This document shows positions 36,050 to 45,869 of a stretch of 64,000 bases of DNA, piece by piece (the first letter of the stretch is position 1; each line of letters opens with the position of its first letter). Where the stretch lies: contig NZ_QEPO01000001.1 in NCBI RefSeq assembly GCF_003252725.1, positions 310,001 through 374,000 of the forward strand, written 5' to 3'. The DNA comes from Haemophilus parainfluenzae (GTDB lineage: Bacteria; Pseudomonadota; Gammaproteobacteria; Enterobacterales; Pasteurellaceae). The notes beneath the pieces are model-generated. The model worked only from the letters and a program-made list of their open reading frames with translations. It searched no databases and was not told the DNA's origin. The position numbers and the translations under genes are program-made.

Positions 36050-38647
36050 TTACGCAATCTCAACGAGGTATTCACCATTCTCAAAATTGATCGTGATATT
36101 TGACATTTTCTCACCACTCGCGATGCGTTGAAGCAATGCCAAGGAAAGTGGTGGTAAAAGTTGTCCTTCAAGAATTGCATCAACCAAACGGGCACCATTT
36201 GTATCGGCTTCACATTGTTGCTCAATATGTTTAAGAATATTTTCTGCGATAGTAACAGTCGCTTTATAACGCTCAGCGATTAATTTCTCTAATTTCGCTA
36301 ATTTTGCTTTTACAATGCGTTGCATTACATCTGTCGTTAAATAGTGATATTGCACAATTTGCATACGGGCAAGCAATGCCGGTTTGAAGAATGTGAGAAG
36401 CGAACGACGTAATTCTTCATCACTTTTCACGGCAAACTGATCATTTGCAGCATCGAAACCACAGTTTGAGGTGAGCATAAAGAGAATATTTTTACAGTCA
36501 ATTAAACGACCTTCACCATCTGCGAGTTCACCTTTATCAAAGGCTTGATAGAATAAGTTAAGCACATCTGGATGGGCTTTTTCCACTTCGTCTAATAATA
36601 CAATAGAGTATGGTTTTTGGCGAATAGCTTCAGTTAGTAAGCCACCTTCACCATAGCCCACATAACCCGGAGGCGAACCAATTAAACGTGAAACAGTATG
36701 TTTTTCTTGGTATTCAGACATATTAATCGTGGTCAGGAATTGTTTGCCCCCAAAGATATGTTCTGCAATTTGAATTGCGGTTTCAGTTTTACCCACACCA
36801 CTCGGTCCAACCAGCAATAATGCCCCCAAAGGTGTGCCGGCACGGCGTAAATCCGCCATAGCAGTAAGCAAGTTTTTGTGAATTTGCTCAATGGCTTGAG
36901 ATTGCCCTTTAATATTATCGTTAAGAATATTAGGAAGCTCAGTGAGTTTAGTGAGTTCATCACCTGTCATGCTATTCACCGGAATACCAGTTAAATCAGC
37001 AATCACCGCAGTAATTTGTTTGCTGCCCACTTCTGCATGAATTAAGCATTCTTCAGGTTTGATTGCTTCATATTCCGCTTTTTTCGCTTGTAATTGAGCG
37101 ATCAATTCTTGACGTTCTTCTTCAGTATATTCTGTTTCAGAATCAGAGAGCTTGCTCCGTAATGATAAAATTTCTTCCACTAATGCTTTTTGAGATTCAA
37201 ATCGAGAAGAAAGCACATTTTTTTCTTCGGCTAATTCAGTGAGTTGGTTTTCTAGTTTGGTTTTCACTGTACTATCAACCGTTTCACCTAGCTGATAATC
37301 ACGCTCAAATTCAGCAATGGCAACATTGATTTCATGGATCTTATTATCTAAGTAGCTTAAGCGTTTTGGTGGTGTGTCCTTTGCCGTAGAAACACGAGCG
37401 CAAGCCGTGTCTAAAATATCGATGGCTTTATCCGGAAGTTTTTTCGCCGCAATATAACGCGCAGATAATTTTGTTACTGTTTCAAGTGCTTCACCCGTGA
37501 TATAAACGCCATGCGCTTTTTCGTAGAGAGGTTTTAAACCACGTAGAATGACAATACTTTCTTCAATAGAAGGTTCATCTACTTTCACTAACTGGAAACG
37601 ACGGGATAAAGCAGGATCGCGTTCTACATATTTTTTATATTCAGACCAAGTCGTTGCTGCAATTGTGCGAAGTTCACCACGAGCAAGAGCCGGTTTTAAA
37701 AGGTTGGCTGCATCGTTGCCACCTTCGCTACCACCCGCACCAATAAGGGTATGGGCTTCATCAATGAAAAGCACAATTGGTGTTGTACTATTTTTTACAA
37801 AGTCAATCACCGATTTTAAACGTTTTTCAAATTCCCCTTTGATTGATGCGCCAGATTGTAAAGCAGCAAGATCTAGGCTCCATAGTTCAACATTTTGTAA
37901 ATGTGGTGGAACTTGTTTATTGACGATGCGTAATGCTAATCCTTCAATTAATGCACTTTTACCGACACCCGCATCACCAACGACAATTGGGTTGTTTTTT
38001 CTTCTGCGTGAAAGAATATCGATCATCAGATCAATTTCTTTGTCGCGAGCAAGAACAGGATCAATATTACCCGCAGAGGCTCTAGCAGTTAAATTTTCAG
38101 CAAAACGTGCTAAATCAGATTGATCTGTATGTACAGCTGAAGGTGCTGCGGTATTTTCTTGTGTAGCTTGAGATTCTGCGGAGCCTTTAGCAAATACAAG
38201 TAAAGATTGGCGTAATGTTTCTTTGTTAATTTGATTTAAATAGCTTGCAACAGCGGTTGGCAAATAGCGAGAGGCATTCAATACCAATGCTAAGAAAATG
38301 CTTGCACTGCGAATTTGTGTCTGTTCAAACTCAAGTGAGCCGAGTAACCATGCTTCTTGCAACATTTCAATCAATAATGGCGAGAAGCTTGGTACAGAGT
38401 CAATATTAGTGTGAGATGTTTGCGTTTTGCTGAGTAAAAGTGCGGTCAATTCTTCGTGAGAAATGTTAAGTTTATTTAAAATAAAGCGAACGTCTGAGAA
38501 TGGATTTTCCAATGACTTAAGTAATAAATGGGCTGGAAGCACTTCCGATTCACCACAACTAATTGCATAAGCGGCAGATTCTTCTAACATTAATTTAGAA
38601 ACATCATTTAATGCACCTAGTGTCGCGGCTAAGTTAATTTTGATCAT
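36050..38647 (-). CDS. clpV: ClpV, T6SS sheath-recycling ATPase (TssH)
   Basis: Hexameric AAA+ unfoldase that disassembles contracted TssBC sheath (865 residues). It has an N-terminal ClpN-like domain (LLLKSLENPFSDVRFIL), AAA domain 1 with Walker A GDAGVGKSALIEG (about residue 223) and Walker B VLFIDEAHTLIGAGGS, a middle coiled-coil region (about 420-530), and AAA domain 2 with GPSGVGKTETA (about 615) and LLDEVEKAHPDV. It begins LAATLGALNDVSKLMLEESA. It is on the minus strand, divergent from vgrG2 across 160 bases. Confidence 0.97.
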   Translation of the reverse strand: MIKINLAATLGALNDVSKLMLEESAAYAISCGESEVLPAHLLLKSLENPFSDVRFILNKLNISHEELTALLLSKTQTSHTNIDSVPSFSPLLIEMLQEAWLLGSLEFEQTQIRSASIFLALVLNASRYLPTAVASYLNQINKETLRQSLLVFAKGSAESQATQENTAAPSAVHTDQSDLARFAENLTARASAGNIDPVLARDKEIDLMIDILSRRRKNNPIVVGDAGVGKSALIEGLALRIVNKQVPPHLQNVELWSLDLAALQSGASIKGEFEKRLKSVIDFVKNSTTPIVLFIDEAHTLIGAGGSEGGNDAANLLKPALARGELRTIAATTWSEYKKYVERDPALSRRFQLVKVDEPSIEESIVILRGLKPLYEKAHGVYITGEALETVTKLSARYIAAKKLPDKAIDILDTACARVSTAKDTPPKRLSYLDNKIHEINVAIAEFERDYQLGETVDSTVKTKLENQLTELAEEKNVLSSRFESQKALVEEILSLRSKLSDSETEYTEEERQELIAQLQAKKAEYEAIKPEECLIHAEVGSKQITAVIADLTGIPVNSMTGDELTKLTELPNILNDNIKGQSQAIEQIHKNLLTAMADLRRAGTPLGALLLVGPSGVGKTETAIQIAEHIFGGKQFLTTINMSEYQEKHTVSRLIGSPPGYVGYGEGGLLTEAIRQKPYSIVLLDEVEKAHPDVLNLFYQAFDKGELADGEGRLIDCKNILFMLTSNCGFDAANDQFAVKSDEELRRSLLTFFKPALLARMQIVQYHYLTTDVMQRIVKAKLAKLEKLIAERYKATVTIAENILKHIEQQCEADTNGARLVDAILEGQLLPPLSLALLQRIASGEKMSNITINFENGEYLVEIA

Positions 38648-38744
38648 TATTTGAGATCCTTATGTTTAATAAAGCATTTGAAAGATAAATAAACTTGGGT
38701 ATTTTATTTTTTTATATAGAAATTTACTACAACTATTTTTACTA

Positions 38745-38773
38745 TTTAGAAATAGATGAAATTACATTATACT
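38745..38773 (+). promoter_or_regulatory. Candidate promoter of vgrG2
   Basis: TTTAGA (38745-38750) and TATACT (38768-38773) with 17-base spacing, 34 bases before the vgrG2 ATG. The -35 element is weak. The opposite strand of this short region must also serve clpV. Confidence 0.45.
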
Positions 38774-38807
38774 AGACGATATTTTACGCGTTAAATAAAG
38801 GATAATC

Positions 38808-40877
38808 ATGGCTGTTCAATCCGACTACCGTTACACCCTTGATGCCGGTGAAAAACATACTTTTGATGTGATCAGTTTTAAGCTGACTGAAGGGCTTTCA
38901 GAACCATTTCGGTTAGAGCTTATGTTATCAAGTTTTGATCCGAATATTTCATTTTCAGCATTAATGGATCAATCCGTGACCTTCACTTTTTGGCAAGGTG
39001 AACAACCGGTTCGCTATTTGAATGGAATTGTGACCAGTTTCGGTTTGGGGAAAACAGGGTTTGTTCGCACGCATTATCAAATGGTGGTGGAGCCGGCTTT
39101 AGCGCGAGCAGCATTTCAATCTGATAGCCGAATCTTCCAACATCAAAACAGCGAAAAAATCATCCGCACTTTATTGCAAAAAAATCGCGTAGAAAAGGTT
39201 TCCTTTGAGCCTTTACCTTCAGATTGGGAGCGTGAATATTGTGTGCAATATCGCGAAACCGATTTAGCCTTTATTGAACGCTTGGCGGCGGAAGAAGGCT
39301 GGTATTATTACTTTGACCATCGAGCAGACAGCCATGAGTTGCGTTTTGGCCATCAAAGTATCGCTTCTCCGATTCTTGGCACCTTAACCTATAATGCAAA
39401 GCCCGCAGGAGACCGTTCATTTGCTTGCCTTTGGCGATTTGACTATTGCCGTAAGGTGACGACAACAAGCCAAACCTTACGAGATTACACCTTTTTAAAT
39501 CCGAATTACAACCTCGAACATCAACATCATTCACAAGCATCCGCGCTCACTGATAGTGATACGTCTAAAAGTGCGGTCAATTCAGCGACAGTTTATGAAA
39601 AATATGACTATCCGGGACGATATAAGAAAGATGAACAAGGTAATCCGTTTAGTCTTTATCGTTTAGAATCAGAACTGGCCCTTTCTGAAACGGCGAATGC
39701 TGTGGGCGATGATATGCGTGTCGTACCGGGTTATGGTTTTACCTTAGAAGGGCATGCTAATTCAGCGTTTAATCAAGATTGGCTAGTGGTGCGAGTAGAG
39801 CATTCGGGTAAACAAACAGGCGCTTTAGATGAAGAAGCGGGAGAAGAAGGCAACCGTTATGAAAACACACTTTTCCTGATTCCTCACAACAAGCCTTGGC
39901 GCAGTCCATTAAAGCCTCGCCCAATTATTCGCGGTACACAAGTTGCCCATGTTACGGGCCCTGAAGGCGAAGAAATCTACTGTGATGAATGGGGAAGAGT
40001 CAAACTGCAATTCCCTTGGGATAGATTAGGCAACTTTGATGAGCACAGCTCTTGTTGGGTGCGAGTGGTGCAAGGTTGGGCGGGCGCACAATACGGTAAT
40101 ATGATGATTCCGCGCATTGGCCATGAAGTGCTGGTGAAATATCTAAATGGTGACCCGGACCAACCGATTGTTGTGGGGAGAACTTATCACAGTACCACAG
40201 AGCCCCCTTACGAGCTTCCAAAGCACAAAACCCGCATGACGATTAAATCCAAAACCCATAAGGGCAATGGTTTTAATGAGTTGCGTTTTGAAGATGAAAT
40301 GGGTCGTGAAGAAGTCTTTATTCATGCAGAGAAAGACCTTAATCATATTGTGAAACATGATGAAACGACCCAAGTGGGGCATGACCGCACAGAGCAAGTG
40401 GGTCGCAATGAAACAATCCATATAGGCAATGACCGTACAGAAACAGTCGGACAGGATGAAGACCTGACTATCAATCGAGACCAAATACGCAGTATTGGAC
40501 GCAATCGAATCACGAAAATAGAAAAAGACGATATTCTGAATGTGAATAATAACCGTCGAGTTAACGTCCATGCTGATAGCCTCATCAAAGTCGGACAGGA
40601 TTTAAATATTGAAATTGCTCAAAATGGCAGCTGGGTTGCGGGTGAGCTTTTTGAACAAGTTTGTAAACAGTTTGATTTAGAAGGTTATGACGAAGTTCAT
40701 ATTCAAGGCCCTGCCGGTGAAATCGTGTTAAACCAAGAAGGGATTACGCTGATTGGGAATGTGTATGTTGAGGGACCACTTACGGAAGATGCGGGGGCGG
40801 CAGATGGGGTGAGTCCGTTTGAAACGCAACCTAATGGCTCACAACCGGTAGATATTCAAGATTTAATTATTTCATAA
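38808..40877 (+). CDS. vgrG: VgrG2, T6SS spike protein (TssI)
   Basis: 689 residues with the same layout as VgrG1: gp27-like half (QYRETDLAFIERLAAEEGWYYYF), gp5 OB-fold (EIYCDEWGRVKLQFPWDRLG, GHEVLVKYLNGDPDQPIVVG) and a beta-helix of repeats (HDETTQVGHDRTEQVGRNE). The C-terminal ~120 residues, from about QIRSIGRNR on, differ from VgrG1 and end VDIQDLIIS, presumably giving effector selectivity. It heads the cell-wall effector locus. A fragment copied from its middle (39471-39638) is found again at 44191-44357. Confidence 0.96.
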   Translation: MAVQSDYRYTLDAGEKHTFDVISFKLTEGLSEPFRLELMLSSFDPNISFSALMDQSVTFTFWQGEQPVRYLNGIVTSFGLGKTGFVRTHYQMVVEPALARAAFQSDSRIFQHQNSEKIIRTLLQKNRVEKVSFEPLPSDWEREYCVQYRETDLAFIERLAAEEGWYYYFDHRADSHELRFGHQSIASPILGTLTYNAKPAGDRSFACLWRFDYCRKVTTTSQTLRDYTFLNPNYNLEHQHHSQASALTDSDTSKSAVNSATVYEKYDYPGRYKKDEQGNPFSLYRLESELALSETANAVGDDMRVVPGYGFTLEGHANSAFNQDWLVVRVEHSGKQTGALDEEAGEEGNRYENTLFLIPHNKPWRSPLKPRPIIRGTQVAHVTGPEGEEIYCDEWGRVKLQFPWDRLGNFDEHSSCWVRVVQGWAGAQYGNMMIPRIGHEVLVKYLNGDPDQPIVVGRTYHSTTEPPYELPKHKTRMTIKSKTHKGNGFNELRFEDEMGREEVFIHAEKDLNHIVKHDETTQVGHDRTEQVGRNETIHIGNDRTETVGQDEDLTINRDQIRSIGRNRITKIEKDDILNVNNNRRVNVHADSLIKVGQDLNIEIAQNGSWVAGELFEQVCKQFDLEGYDEVHIQGPAGEIVLNQEGITLIGNVYVEGPLTEDAGAADGVSPFETQPNGSQPVDIQDLIIS

Positions 40878-40913
40878 TTCATTACAATAAGAATAATAAA
40901 GGAAGTTTTCATT

Positions 40914-43451
40914 ATGCCAGAACAAAAGAAGAAAGCGACTCCAGAAACCTCAAAAGTCGAAAGTCCGAAAATACCTAATGTTGCCTACCCACTGAAACCG
41001 AGAAGCAATACCACGAATCTGTCTCAACAATACTTTAATCATCTTGCAGGAGATGAAAGTGCGCGCTTTTTATTTAATAATAGTGGTCTTTGGCATCAAG
41101 GGATTCATTTAAGAGCCTCAAAGTTTCCGAGTAGTGAATTTGAGAATAACAAGATTTGTGCGATAGCCGATGGCAAATTGATAGCTTATAAAGTGGATAG
41201 TGAATATAAAACCGATGCCAAATCTGAATCATCAAAAGCAAGTGCGGTGTATTCTACGGGCTTTTTTTTACTGAAACATGAAGTAGCTTATCCGAAAGAC
41301 AATGTGCTGACGTTTTATTCGCTTTATCGTCATACAGCGAAATTAAGTGATTACAAAAGTGGAATAGAAGAGCTTGTTGGTATCACCAAGTCGGCAGATA
41401 ATAAGATTGTTATCCGAGATGCACAAAATAATCCGCTTAATCCACGAGTGGAGTTGAAGAATGGCGTAACGATTGGAGTCAAACGACACACGCAGACGCA
41501 AGATAAGTTTGATGAATTACTTTGGTATAGAGAGACCAAGGACAATAAAACGGTTGAGCATAAACCTAAACCAGGTGAGCATTGGCGCATTTTTAATCAG
41601 TCTTATGAGGAGATGCAAAATGAGAAAATCAAAGGCCTTCCACTGCTAAGCAAGCATAAGATTGATACACAAGTTGATGTTGAAGTAAAGCTGGATAAAC
41701 CCATTGAGATTAAAGCGGGTGAAGCATTAGGTCTGATGGGTGAATATAACCAAATAGGTGAAAGTGGTGAAAAACTCCTACATTTGGAAGTGTTTACTTA
41801 TGATGATATAAGCCAATTTACAGCAAAAGCGAAGGCAGCTTATCTAAAGGACAAAGAAAAGAAAGGGATAAAAGATAACTTTCTGTATGTAGCACGAGGT
41901 AGTCAGCTTTATAGTATAACGAATGGTGAAGTGATAGAGCTTGAGAAAAGCAAAGTTGAAATCATGGTGCCGTTAGCGGATGTAGCGAAGCAGACCGTGA
42001 AGAAGAAAACGGATAAGGTGGGTAAAGATTACTACAATGTACAACCTTATCTTTATAGTTTGCCACAAAAGAATAAAGAGGGTGGGATTTATGTGGATAG
42101 TAGCCATTTAACACATGGTTTATTGTTCCCTGGTGTGAATATTTTTAATCAATCTGGAAATGGGCTTTGTATATTCAAACATCCTCTTCATCAAAACATA
42201 GACCCGAAAGGTGATTTAACGACTGAGCAGAAAAATGAATTAGACCCGGTGTTTAAGTCCATTATGAACGAACTTAGTTTAGATAAGGATAAAAACAAGC
42301 CAGTGGTATTTGAGGCAGGAAAGCTCAAGGATTTATTATTAACCCCAGTACAACAACGAAGATTAACGGGAATTGTTGTCAAACATGACAGCGAATGGAA
42401 GAAGGCCAGGACGGCAGATTTTAGTCAAACCTGTGGTGTTTACCGTGCAAATGGAAAAGAAGATACCGCTAAGAGAATAGAGAAACGGATAGCTGACTTA
42501 TCGATAAAGTTAGAGGTGGACGGATTTAACTCGAACAAGCAGGCGTATTATCTGCATCCGTTGGGGTTGATTGGGTGGTTGGCTGTTGCAGGTTGTCAAT
42601 GTGGACAGAAACTTATTAATGCGATTAAATGTACTAGGTATAAAACTAAAGTAAGGACACAATATGGTCCGGTTTATAAAGGTAACCAGCCTTTAAGTAG
42701 TTATGCTCATTGGAACAGACTTATATCAGAGGGTAAAGTCTCTCAAGATGAATCACGAATACTTATTGCTATGTCTGCAAATGAAGGTAATTTAGATGCC
42801 GTTCAATCGTATGACAGCGAGATATTAACGGCAGGTGCTAGTCAAAAAACAATAAATTCTCTAGGTGCGGGTGAATTACCAACTCAAATGAATAAGTTTA
42901 AAGAGCAATTTCCTCAGTTGTTTGATAAGTACTTCAAGTGTTGTGGATGGGATGTTCGTCTTAAATCGGGCGAGTATGTAGCTTATTATAATGATGTTAC
43001 CGGTGCTGAGTTAAAAAACATAATTAGGAATGGATATACAGCGGATACATATGGAAAGTTTGTACCAAATAAGGCTGTAGCTATTTTTGCTGAAGCTATA
43101 GATACAGATGAATATAAAGAACTTCAAGTTCTAGATTTTATAGATAGGCTTCGTTTAGCCTTAAATATAATTCCTAAAGGCTATAACTATCAAATAGCAA
43201 GTTATGTAAAAAGTAATTTAGGCAAAGCAACAGTATTAGATCATCATGTTAATCGACCTAACAATGTTTCAAAATATTTTGGTATAGCATTGGATTCTTT
43301 CTTTTCCAAAAACCCTAATGTAAGCAAAAATCCTAATACTTGGGGGGCGTTGCATAATAAATATGAAAAAGAAATTATTGATTACTATGGAGTAAATAGA
43401 GATGGAACTGATATGCCAACAAGATATATGGAGTTGAAAAAGAAATTATGA
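40914..43451 (+). CDS. T6SS effector, M23-like N-terminal region and lysozyme-like C-terminal region
   Basis: 845 residues, 36 bases after vgrG2. Residues ~30-320 look like an M23-type peptidase fold (GLWHQGIHLRAS, ICAIADGKLIAYK, FYSLYRHTA, GEALGLMGEYN, LLHLEVFTYDD), but the usual HxH zinc motif reads LHL, so it may be inactive. The C-terminal ~240 residues include MSANEGNLDAVQSYDSEIL, an N-E-G motif (Glu near residue 622) like that of lysozyme/chitosanase-fold hydrolases, then KFKEQFPQLFDKYFKCCGWD. A peptidoglycan target is inferred from both regions and from the periplasmic immunity protein next door. The effector stop overlaps that immunity start. Confidence 0.75.
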   Translation: MPEQKKKATPETSKVESPKIPNVAYPLKPRSNTTNLSQQYFNHLAGDESARFLFNNSGLWHQGIHLRASKFPSSEFENNKICAIADGKLIAYKVDSEYKTDAKSESSKASAVYSTGFFLLKHEVAYPKDNVLTFYSLYRHTAKLSDYKSGIEELVGITKSADNKIVIRDAQNNPLNPRVELKNGVTIGVKRHTQTQDKFDELLWYRETKDNKTVEHKPKPGEHWRIFNQSYEEMQNEKIKGLPLLSKHKIDTQVDVEVKLDKPIEIKAGEALGLMGEYNQIGESGEKLLHLEVFTYDDISQFTAKAKAAYLKDKEKKGIKDNFLYVARGSQLYSITNGEVIELEKSKVEIMVPLADVAKQTVKKKTDKVGKDYYNVQPYLYSLPQKNKEGGIYVDSSHLTHGLLFPGVNIFNQSGNGLCIFKHPLHQNIDPKGDLTTEQKNELDPVFKSIMNELSLDKDKNKPVVFEAGKLKDLLLTPVQQRRLTGIVVKHDSEWKKARTADFSQTCGVYRANGKEDTAKRIEKRIADLSIKLEVDGFNSNKQAYYLHPLGLIGWLAVAGCQCGQKLINAIKCTRYKTKVRTQYGPVYKGNQPLSSYAHWNRLISEGKVSQDESRILIAMSANEGNLDAVQSYDSEILTAGASQKTINSLGAGELPTQMNKFKEQFPQLFDKYFKCCGWDVRLKSGEYVAYYNDVTGAELKNIIRNGYTADTYGKFVPNKAVAIFAEAIDTDEYKELQVLDFIDRLRLALNIIPKGYNYQIASYVKSNLGKATVLDHHVNRPNNVSKYFGIALDSFFSKNPNVSKNPNTWGALHNKYEKEIIDYYGVNRDGTDMPTRYMELKKKL

Positions 43452-44095
43452 AAAAATTGATAATATTATTTTTATTGCTATTTTCATTTTCTGTTATTTC
43501 ATCTGAAAAGAATAATGTTTTATTTGAAAATGACATTTATAGATTATCTTTGGATTCTAGTGGTAATTGTAGTAAATTAAATTTGTTTAATAAAAAAGAT
43601 AATAAGAATATACCTATTTTAGATAGGTTAAGTTTTCTAGACTATGGTTTTAACTTAAGTTTAAAATGTAATAGTCCTGATTTTATATCATGGGATAGAT
43701 CTTTTGATAATAATTATAATAATGATTTTCTTGTTTTAAATTATGATCTAATTGGTTATGTATATAACCAAGAAGAAAAACCTGAGAAACATGTAGAGTA
43801 CTACTGCTCAATATTAGATTTATCAACAGGTGAAGTTTTGACTAAAGAAAATTCTAATGATGGTTTCTGTAAAATGGATACATTAAGTTTGCCAGATGAA
43901 GTTTCCATAAAGAAGGATAAGGCATTGCTTTATAATCAACCGAATAAAAATAGTAATAAATACTTAATTAAAGGTGATAAAGTTAAAGTATTTTATCATT
44001 ATATTGATAATAAAGATGAATGGTATTTAATCAACTACAAAGGAAAAAAAGAAATCAATATGTGGATTAAAGCTGATTCAGTTGATTTAAATTAA
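43448..44095 (+). CDS. Periplasmic immunity protein 1 with SH3-like tail
   Basis: 215 residues. A signal peptide (MKKLIILFLLLFSFSVISS) points to the periplasm. The middle is unrecognised. The last ~60 residues look like a bacterial SH3 domain (KALLYNQPNKNSNKYLIKGD, WYLINYKGKKEINMWIKADS). Its ATG overlaps the effector stop (ATGA), so the two are coupled, the usual effector-immunity arrangement. The SH3 tail is shared with immunity 2, 3 and (diverged) 4. Very AT-rich compared with vgrG2. Confidence 0.8.
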   Translation: MKKLIILFLLLFSFSVISSEKNNVLFENDIYRLSLDSSGNCSKLNLFNKKDNKNIPILDRLSFLDYGFNLSLKCNSPDFISWDRSFDNNYNNDFLVLNYDLIGYVYNQEEKPEKHVEYYCSILDLSTGEVLTKENSNDGFCKMDTLSLPDEVSIKKDKALLYNQPNKNSNKYLIKGDKVKVFYHYIDNKDEWYLINYKGKKEINMWIKADSVDLN

Positions 44096-44105
44096 ATAAT
44101 TTGTT

Positions 44106-44136
44106 AACCGCACTTTGTAACGTGCGGTTATTTTTT
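44106..44136 (+). terminator. Terminator 1 of the cassette array
   Basis: AACCGCAC (44106-44113) pairs with GTGCGGTT (44122-44129), followed by six T. The same hairpin recurs after immunity 2 and 3. Confidence 0.85.
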
Positions 44137-44190
44137 GTTCTTTTAAAAACTAATCATCAACTTACCAATAAAAATTAATCATCAACTTGC

Positions 44191-44357
44191 CAAACCTTGC
44201 AAGACTACACCTTTTAAATCCGAATTACAACCTCGAACATCAACATCATTCACAGGCATCCAGGATTACTGATAGTGATACGTCTAAAAGTGCGGTCAAT
44301 TCAGCGACAGTTTATGAAAAATATGACTATCCGGGCCGATATAAGAAAGATGAACAA
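44191..44357 (+). pseudogene. Fragment of vgrG2 (recombination scar)
   Basis: This 167-base stretch is nearly identical to vgrG2 39471-39638 and includes the region coding YEKYDYPGRYKKDEQ. A one-base deletion in the T run (44211 region) breaks its frame. The similarity stops abruptly at GAACAA, where the displaced effector tail begins. It has no start or function of its own. Confidence 0.9.
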
Positions 44358-44688
44358 TGATTACAAGAAAAATTATGCTCTTTTAAATCAAAATCTTCAT
44401 TTGGCAGTTGATGCTAGCGGGTATTTCTGGAAAAGAGGAAAATTATTAAATGCTGGTGATTTATTAAGTGCTAGATACCCTAATCCAAGTGGTGTGAAAG
44501 TTAAATACCCAAAAACTAAATTACCTACTCATACAACAATTGATATAAATTTAGTTGCTGATGATGACAATACCCGTCAAGTTACATTTTTGGTAAATGG
44601 TGGTCAGTATGCTATTGAAGAAAGAATATCTTATGTTAATGAATTAAAGAGAATTTTTAATTATGAAAATAACCACCTCAAAAAATAA
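44358..44688 (+). pseudogene. Displaced effector C-terminal tail 1, GH19/lysozyme-like
   Basis: About 108 codons in the frame MNNDYKKNYALLNQN..., without a ribosome site, joined to the vgrG scar. The segments NLHLAVDASGYFWKRGKLLN, then NLVADDDNTRQVTFLVNGGQ and ERISYVNELKRIF match the end of GH19-type chitinase/lysozyme domains (A-S-G-x-F-W, then V-N-G-G). It lacks the N-terminal catalytic glutamate region and so is probably inactive alone. Its stop lies inside the next immunity gene, preserving the original effector-immunity junction. Confidence 0.75.
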
Positions 44689-45637
44689 AATAATACTATC
44701 TATATTTCTCTTTGCTTGTTTCGCAAGTGCTGATGATGTAGATATTAAATATTACTTAAATAGTAATGAATTCTTTAATAGAGATATTGACATTGATAAT
44801 GATGGAGTTGCTGATAAGGTTATTAGTAATGTAAATGGATTTGGAGATGAATTGTTGTTTTTTAAAAAAAATAATAATAATTACCATCTCGTCCTTAAAG
44901 GGAGTAATTTTTCTGAGGATGGAGGCGAGAGAATTAATGATATAAAAAAACCAAAGAGTAACGAATATACAATTCTTATAACAACAAATACAGATAAATT
45001 AAATATTATTAATAGTTATTACATTACATATAATAATAAAAAGTGGATTCTAAAAAATATTAATTCTGAAGTGAGTGGTTTTTTGGATGATTACTCTAAA
45101 AAGTACATATGTAAATTTAATAATATTGACTTAGATATTTCTATACCTAATCTTAAAGATAAACTACCTAATTATGACTTATCTGATGAATATATTAAAA
45201 GTAATTGTGAGTTAGATTATTTTTTTGAGAATTCACTAGATGACTTTATAAAAAGATTTAATGAGGGGGATATAAATATTGTTAATGGAGTTGACCGTTA
45301 TAGGAAGTTACTATCAATTTTTCCTTATGGAAATAGCAATGAAAAAGAATATTCCATTATCCTTAGCGAGCTGTCTAAATTAAAGTTGATAAATGAAAAG
45401 AATTATTTAGAAAAGGTTATAAATAGAAAAACAGGTGCTACAAGCACTGTTATAAATAAATCCTATCTATATTCATCTATTGGTATTAAGAGCGGTATGT
45501 ACTTAATTAAGGGAGATCGGATTTCTATTTTAGATGAGAAAATAGATGAGCGTGGAGAAAAATGGTATTTTATTAACTACAAAGGAAAAAAAGAAATCAA
45601 CATGTGGATTAAAGCTGATTCAGTTGATTTAAATTAA
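44663..45637 (+). CDS. Periplasmic immunity protein 2 with SH3-like tail
   Basis: 324 residues. Signal peptide MKITTSKNKIILSIFLFACF-ASA. The mature N-terminus has a calcium-loop-like DIDNDGVADKV motif (about residues 41-51). The middle is unrecognised. The SH3-like tail ends in the same 21 residues as immunity 1 and 3 (YKGKKEINMWIKADSVDLN). It overlaps tail 1 by 26 bases. Presumably it protects against the lost effector that carried tail 1. Confidence 0.75.
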   Translation: MKITTSKNKIILSIFLFACFASADDVDIKYYLNSNEFFNRDIDIDNDGVADKVISNVNGFGDELLFFKKNNNNYHLVLKGSNFSEDGGERINDIKKPKSNEYTILITTNTDKLNIINSYYITYNNKKWILKNINSEVSGFLDDYSKKYICKFNNIDLDISIPNLKDKLPNYDLSDEYIKSNCELDYFFENSLDDFIKRFNEGDINIVNGVDRYRKLLSIFPYGNSNEKEYSIILSELSKLKLINEKNYLEKVINRKTGATSTVINKSYLYSSIGIKSGMYLIKGDRISILDEKIDERGEKWYFINYKGKKEINMWIKADSVDLN

Positions 45638-45647
45638 ATGATTTATT

Positions 45648-45678
45648 AACCGCACTTTGTAACGTGCGGTTATTTTTT
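45648..45678 (+). terminator. Terminator 2 of the cassette array
   Basis: AACCGCAC (45648-45655) pairs with GTGCGGTT (45664-45671), then a T run. Nearly identical to terminator 1. Confidence 0.85.
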
Positions 45679-45733
45679 ATTTTTTAAAAACTAACAGCTG
45701 CACGCCAAATAATCAAGAAACTTTTGCAACTAT

Positions 45734-45869
45734 GTAAGCATAAAATAGATACACAAGCTGATGTTGAAGTAAAGCTGGATAAACCCATTGAGATTAAAGC
45801 GGGTGAAATATTAGGTCTGATGGGTGAATATAACCAAATAGGTGAAAGCGGCGAGGTACTGTTACTACA
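45734..45869 (+). pseudogene. Fragment of the effector N-terminal region (recombination scar)
   Basis: This stretch closely matches the effector gene around 41654-41790 (protein KHKIDTQ-DVEVKLDKPIEI, GLMGEYNQIGESGE). Similarity ends near CTACAT, and the following sequence is a different effector tail in another frame. A short ORF (45724-45906) runs across the junction but is not a real gene. Confidence 0.88.

Noticed and set aside
37548-38123. 191-codon plus-strand ORF inside clpV
   Set aside because: Antisense shadow of the ClpV AAA domain, without a ribosome site or family resemblance.
44275-44400. Upstream part of the open frame leading into displaced tail 1
   Set aside because: This part is the vgrG2 copy read in a wrong frame. 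Only the part after about 44358 resembles a real protein.
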